A stretch of 64,000 nt of DNA from Sergeia podlipaevii (Eukaryota > Euglenozoa > Kinetoplastea > Trypanosomatida > Trypanosomatidae): the NCBI GenBank assembly GCA_030849805.1, contig JASANZ010002227.1:17219-81218 (forward strand), read 5' to 3'. Under the pieces are notes generated by a model, which made no database searches, had not been told where the DNA came from, and saw nothing but the letters and a program-made list of their open reading frames with translations. Positions 62,101 to 64,000 of the stretch are shown here, piece by piece. Numbering within the stretch: position 1 is the stretch's first letter; the number at the start of each line of letters is the position of its first letter. The position numbers were made by a program, and so were the translations under genes.

Positions 62101-62815
62101 CGAGTACGACCACATCCCTGGAGTTGAGCATGAAGGTAAAGATGAAGCTAGGGGAGGATCATGGAGGAGAGCAGAGGATCACTTTGCAGCGTCCATGTCG
62201 CCACCACCGCGTTTGCGCTCTCCTGATAACGAATCGCGTCGTGTCGCTGTGAATGATATTGCCACCGTTGTTGCGGATTCCATCATGAAGCTCAGCGGTA
62301 GGCAGAAGAGCAGCAGCGACAGCGCTGGGGCAGCCTATGCTGCTTCTGGATATCACAAGGAAGATGGTGATGACGGCGAGGAAGAAGAAGGTGCGGCAGC
62401 AGCGGTAGCGAGGGCCGGAGTGTCTCGCGGCGGTGACGATCTCCAACTTTACTGCCCGCGCCTTTTAGCATCGACTTCGGCTATCTATAGTGTTAGCACC
62501 AATGGCTTCCCATTGAGCAGCACACCAGTGCAGGTCACAGACGTATCCGCAGCCTATCAGGCGCTGTGCCATGTTCAGGACGTGAGTGGCCCTGCAGGAG
62601 ATGAAAATAGTGTCACCGCCTCTGCTTCTGCTGCCATGGCGATGCATGTTCCTGTGCTTTTTTCCTCTACAGGGGTGGAAGAGGATGCGGCCACGAGGTC
62701 TTGCACAGTGCGGGATAGCACTTGCAGGCCCACCAGATCGATGGTGGAGACGTGTGGAGGTGGTAGTGGCTTGGGCGACTTGGAGGTACAAACTCTGGCG
62801 AAGAAACCGTTGTAA
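56198..62815 (+). CDS. Very large Ser/Thr/His-rich protein of unknown function
   Basis: 2205 residues, not recognised. The first ~105 residues are non-repetitive (MYAGYVFDQLVQNSWRDP, and a patch SPLDYPHLIINYYKCQRETI) and may be a small domain. Most of the rest is Ser/Thr/Ala/Gly-rich disorder with His8 (near 216), His6 (near 534), Gln, Asn and Thr runs and acidic blocks. Two better patches are VRSAVVAAKRRARMRALMAD followed by CPMHPYDISPEASMW (from about 1268) and EFSTRVAAALRLAVSTS (from about 1722). No membrane helix or targeting signal is seen. The frame stays open with GC-rich codons over 6.6 kb, which argues strongly for translation. Length polymorphism at the homopolymeric runs is likely. 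Confidence 0.72.
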   Translation: MYAGYVFDQLVQNSWRDPAVSSVGPTITTVHVRYASGGKAVHNDDPYSATMTAPAPAPCAGVPTGLTRVTVRTPQPNSSPLDYPHLIINYYKCQRETILSHRPHSQGMSIGMGDVVVNRTASVGGARPLSNASQRLSSPVIHADRVNSSTAGFSARSLATWHQVLQLSALPTAMSHDERPLPLSSRSTQRTTSTKAAYSGSSSNNNNGIAAYHNHHHHHHHAPQRRVRTTHAVATRHQPTTTTTTTSASVSTPSPSASVGASMWPHGASYMPRATVMEGPTRATTRPPSPIRTVSNSGRSLSGATTSAALRTQQQQQHDGDEEPRRTTMTMRYRMGRSGSTRLAHTTTPSPTASAAGLSSAWRSQAAASMSAPSLHRAAAQTPRGTSEGSRLMTYASMSPVAVRPSTVELQSTTINNNDNNNHNNSSSSSPGAHHPTETPSLPRPTINGEEAALSGSAAASASVSLTATVVIAPVREVTSSTSATGSIRGTHSTEAEKHLTSINTAIETSAAEAGSPLASPHQRQQQQHARPYIHHHHHHRHCSPRHTVTLTTELTSPVLRHPHHRHHQHHVSSLHNVSSLHYHIPVTQATGAPPHHTDAIASNSRSVDQGKTEAAAAASVLVRSTEVMGSSFANPAVEEVPLGYCTPAEKPRDGIANVEESGDAVKLLMTVNERDPLTDLSPDVMSPVLDQVQIGVNADGHTSAVAAAVLVSGDGGDEEADEFRNLPMSLPMSTSISASSQGRLHQRFQHQHNHANISGLSIHRSYTMLPSLSTIRAASGRSTGNDGVTEDAVLRLPSISSSMVSRIAAVDFIEELGKPLGNGGAGTRYADSGCGSDDEAAVNDGKMDESDTDEKEGLSGEGLTLNFRFPANARPTAQSRGDYDMRAPPPPPQDATAHEMNEEGKERGNGVQCEEPHDLLGDPISIDESSAVLYARGDHRPHIQSDAGVFTAYCSNSKSSVCENADGRILCVFEEGIRRYLGEQQQPVGPHNGPRGGEGEFFSTADSVPSAGTTAVAVDVDVVALTRVRSLPRVPSVAAMPVREDGKNNEDEERERAERLPAQQLTPEDLRGYRHQHGTSDASMVHPPPYATARTQVFENAVLFVSSRPHDDVDRIASEHSHPSLSLALPSHHEQAATYAGTSVDAMKVAFDDDDLMDREGSIMIYKQFSHNNDRHHVRGQLKSQDEEEVEGGQRRDGSSPSDGRGSHSFLHTLSGMLRCSEEPISSNRATGHTTRTMMTTTERDSGSAGRAGDGSSNEREGSRRSVRSAVVAAKRRARMRALMADCPMHPYDISPEASMWRSSTTTIEAATYNHDKEGELEEQEGEEGEEEGRGTILSSASLSYYAAVLGSQVFATERTSWAPQKPRWPTRYHCHHTISAAVRRSSVGTPRMSGSFMTLPAWRLSFSSVSFPRPTMDEPSGRPSAVPLHFSEEEEDYDDRDIVDGHGNGKKSGETVGTAGLADASTVDLQQQTGRHHEEAVALKIKAWRRGRRDSLTDGRATVDTIRSASSDVSNRISAVTVHMSYDETDIDFYPRHRSSGEKDSDAAAVTAAAAARLSFSESLPFAVATQQPPPSLSGHSRGASTHNSPASVAAAAAKSLLSSEILSRPHYYCALAPLSPSQQQGQKRRRSGPAWVDGSTASVSPPHATHAHATSRCSSLVTSCIGGDSASRWWGVESSNEGETSHEPEVCCTAPPHAGSMTTHAAAMITTNGAVTCPEFSTRVAAALRLAVSTSPSGGSSTERHGSEDTENVSRDHPQQQHQRNRQAAYSPSVAPPQYSSMPSAVDPGTFTPLRQLCRHPYFAPSHSSLHVSPTPHSVTRDTNSGSGEGEREAAAVVVVVGDQQSRSHGSREVVEVNLDDDALLLGTTSNSGVAVAETLRERNSTASTMSGRATATTSASSAASTVRNGRHAILLHERLPHSSISTSEDGVDEEGGSGGECRRRCASSNRTVDSVARDDTAACGEYDHIPGVEHEGKDEARGGSWRRAEDHFAASMSPPPRLRSPDNESRRVAVNDIATVVADSIMKLSGRQKSSSDSAGAAYAASGYHKEDGDDGEEEEGAAAAVARAGVSRGGDDLQLYCPRLLASTSAIYSVSTNGFPLSSTPVQVTDVSAAYQALCHVQDVSGPAGDENSVTASASAAMAMHVPVLFSSTGVEEDAATRSCTVRDSTCRPTRSMVETCGGGSGLGDLEVQTLAKKPL

Positions 62816-62956
62816 TGCCCCTTTCAGTGAGCGCAGACAGTACTAAAAGAAAAAGGGAAAAGATGAAGAAAGGGGGGAGGGGAGAGAATGTGGGGTAGCG
62901 AATGGAAAGGGTAAGACACGTTGAGTGCGAACACTATCACTCTACATTTCATTTCT

Positions 62957-62984
62957 TTATTATTATTATTATTATTATTATTTN
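62957..62984 (+). repeat. (TTA)n microsatellite ending at an N
   Basis: Trinucleotide run interrupted by a single N at 62984; true length unknown. Confidence 0.85.
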
Positions 62985-63208
62985 GATTTCTTTTTTTTTT
63001 TCTGCTTCACTTGTATGAATAACATTCTCATATACGTGTCTGAAAGTGTATGAGCACGTGTTCACTGTACCCCGGTTTTTTTTTCGCTTTTTTTGAGCCT
63101 TTTTTTTATATTGTATTTAACGTAGATCTGCTTTATTTTACATCAATATACATTTGTTTTTTTAGATGCATTGTTTTCCTGTGTATTAGATACTATAGCA
63201 CTGTCGGC

Positions 63209-63232
63209 TATATATATATATATATATATATA
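63209..63232 (+). repeat. (TA)12 microsatellite
   Basis: Perfect dinucleotide run in the terminal spacer. Confidence 0.9.
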
Positions 63233-64000
63233 TCATTGACGGCAATTGTTTTACTTTTTCATGGATGGGTTTCTTTTTTTCTTCTCTTTTTCTTCCAGAT
63301 ATGATGCCGAAGTGTGACACGCCATTCAACTATATATACGAAACTGACCCTTTTTAAGCGAAAAATGAAAACGGAAACGATATGGTTTGTGTGATTAGAT
63401 TTTTTTTCTTTATCTGCTTGAAAGTGTACTTGCAATTCAACTTAATACAGGAAAAATATTTATTCCTTATCATCCGATAGAAAAGACATTTTATGCCGAG
63501 AAAGCTTGCTTTTTTTTATTATTGGCAATACAGCTTTCTATTTGCTTTAACAGAAACATGCTAGTGAAGATCCAACGTATGTTATTGTGATGCTATGTTT
63601 ACAGCATATCCAGTGTTGCTTCTCCCATGACATTCCTTCCTTATATTTCCATTGTTTTTTTTTCATTATTGCTTTTAATGTGTGTTTGCATTCGAAATGC
63701 AAAAGCGCGTACGTGCACGCCAAAAAAGAAAAAAAAAACCAAGCAGTATCTACAAGTTTAGGCACATATATATACAACCTAGAAGTGCTTTAGAAAGGGA
63801 GAGATAAAAAAAACCAGAGAGAGAGAGAGAGAGTGTGTGTGTGTGTGTTGTACCTCTCGTTTCTTTCCTGCTAGTACTGAGAGCAAAGGGAGGTGCTAAA
63901 GCATTCATTACAATACGATATTATATTATAATTTTGTGTGCGTGTGTGATTGTGCATGTGCGCACGTGTGTGTGATTGTGCTTGTGCATCTTTCTTTATA

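Larger units (their letters stand above)
62816..64000 (+). other. Downstream spacer at the window end, with a gap base
   Basis: No gene. It has a purine-rich block after the stop, (TTA)n at 62957-62983 ending at a single N (62984), poly-T, (TA)n at 63209-63232, (GA)/(TG) near 63817-63849 and TG-rich sequence to the end. The next gene lies outside the window. Confidence 0.7.

Noticed and set aside
1..64000. tRNA, rRNA, transposon, CRISPR or strand-switch region
   Set aside because: No B-box-like GGTTCGA outside coding sequence, no rRNA-like blocks, no reverse transcriptase or transposase frames, no spaced repeats, and all genes share one strand.

Overview
This window looks like part of a trypanosomatid (kinetoplastid flagellate) nuclear chromosome. 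All 16 protein genes lie on the + strand, none shows an intron, and each is separated by an AT-rich spacer full of poly-T tracts, (TTA)n, (TG)n and (TA)n. Most start codons follow a polypyrimidine tract plus AG, which is the arrangement expected of a polycistronic unit resolved by trans-splicing. Gene content agrees: a rhomboid-like protein resembling the trypanosomatid TIM subunits, ADAT2, an ODA16/DAW1 ciliary factor and an AAAP-type amino acid transporter. TAA, TAG and TGA all end genes, so the code is standard. I cannot name the genus; the very long spacers are unlike the more compact Leishmania layout.

Layout. 387-11833: a tandem pair of large paralogues with mitochondrial-type N-termini; only the first has a P-loop ATPase-like insert, and it ends in a lysine/alanine-rich tail. 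12953-13597: a ZC3H15/Tma46-type DRG regulator with no zinc fingers. 15282-16541: ODA16/DAW1. 18189-22719: a second tandem pair, both divergent mitochondrial methylenetetrahydrofolate reductase (MTHFR)-like TIM barrels, sharing a 109-bp identical tract. 25355-29665: a large unrecognised protein. 32515-33012: a small Gln-rich unrecognised protein. 34688-35575: ADAT2. 36286-36483: a 65-residue one-helix membrane protein. 37235-38680: amino acid transporter. 41081-43813: five-RRM MRD1/RBM19-type pre-rRNA processing factor. 44745-49805: a giant PR65-like HEAT protein. 50796-53207: a coiled-coil protein. 53775-54911: a catalytically dead rhomboid-like mitochondrial protein (TimRhom type). 56198-62815: a 2205-residue low-complexity protein.

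The genes do not form one pathway, as is usual in trypanosomatid gene arrays. Five of the 16 appear mitochondrial. The most interesting items are the two tandem paralogue pairs: in each, one copy has, and the other lacks, a feature expected for catalysis (P-loop in the first pair; the catalytic Glu of MTHFR in the second). A GC-rich islet with three nested or adjacent hairpins at 39671-39797 is a candidate structured RNA. The single N at 31703 sits between two copies of a 55-base sequence and looks like an unmerged contig overlap. No tRNA, rRNA, transposon or CRISPR array was recognised.
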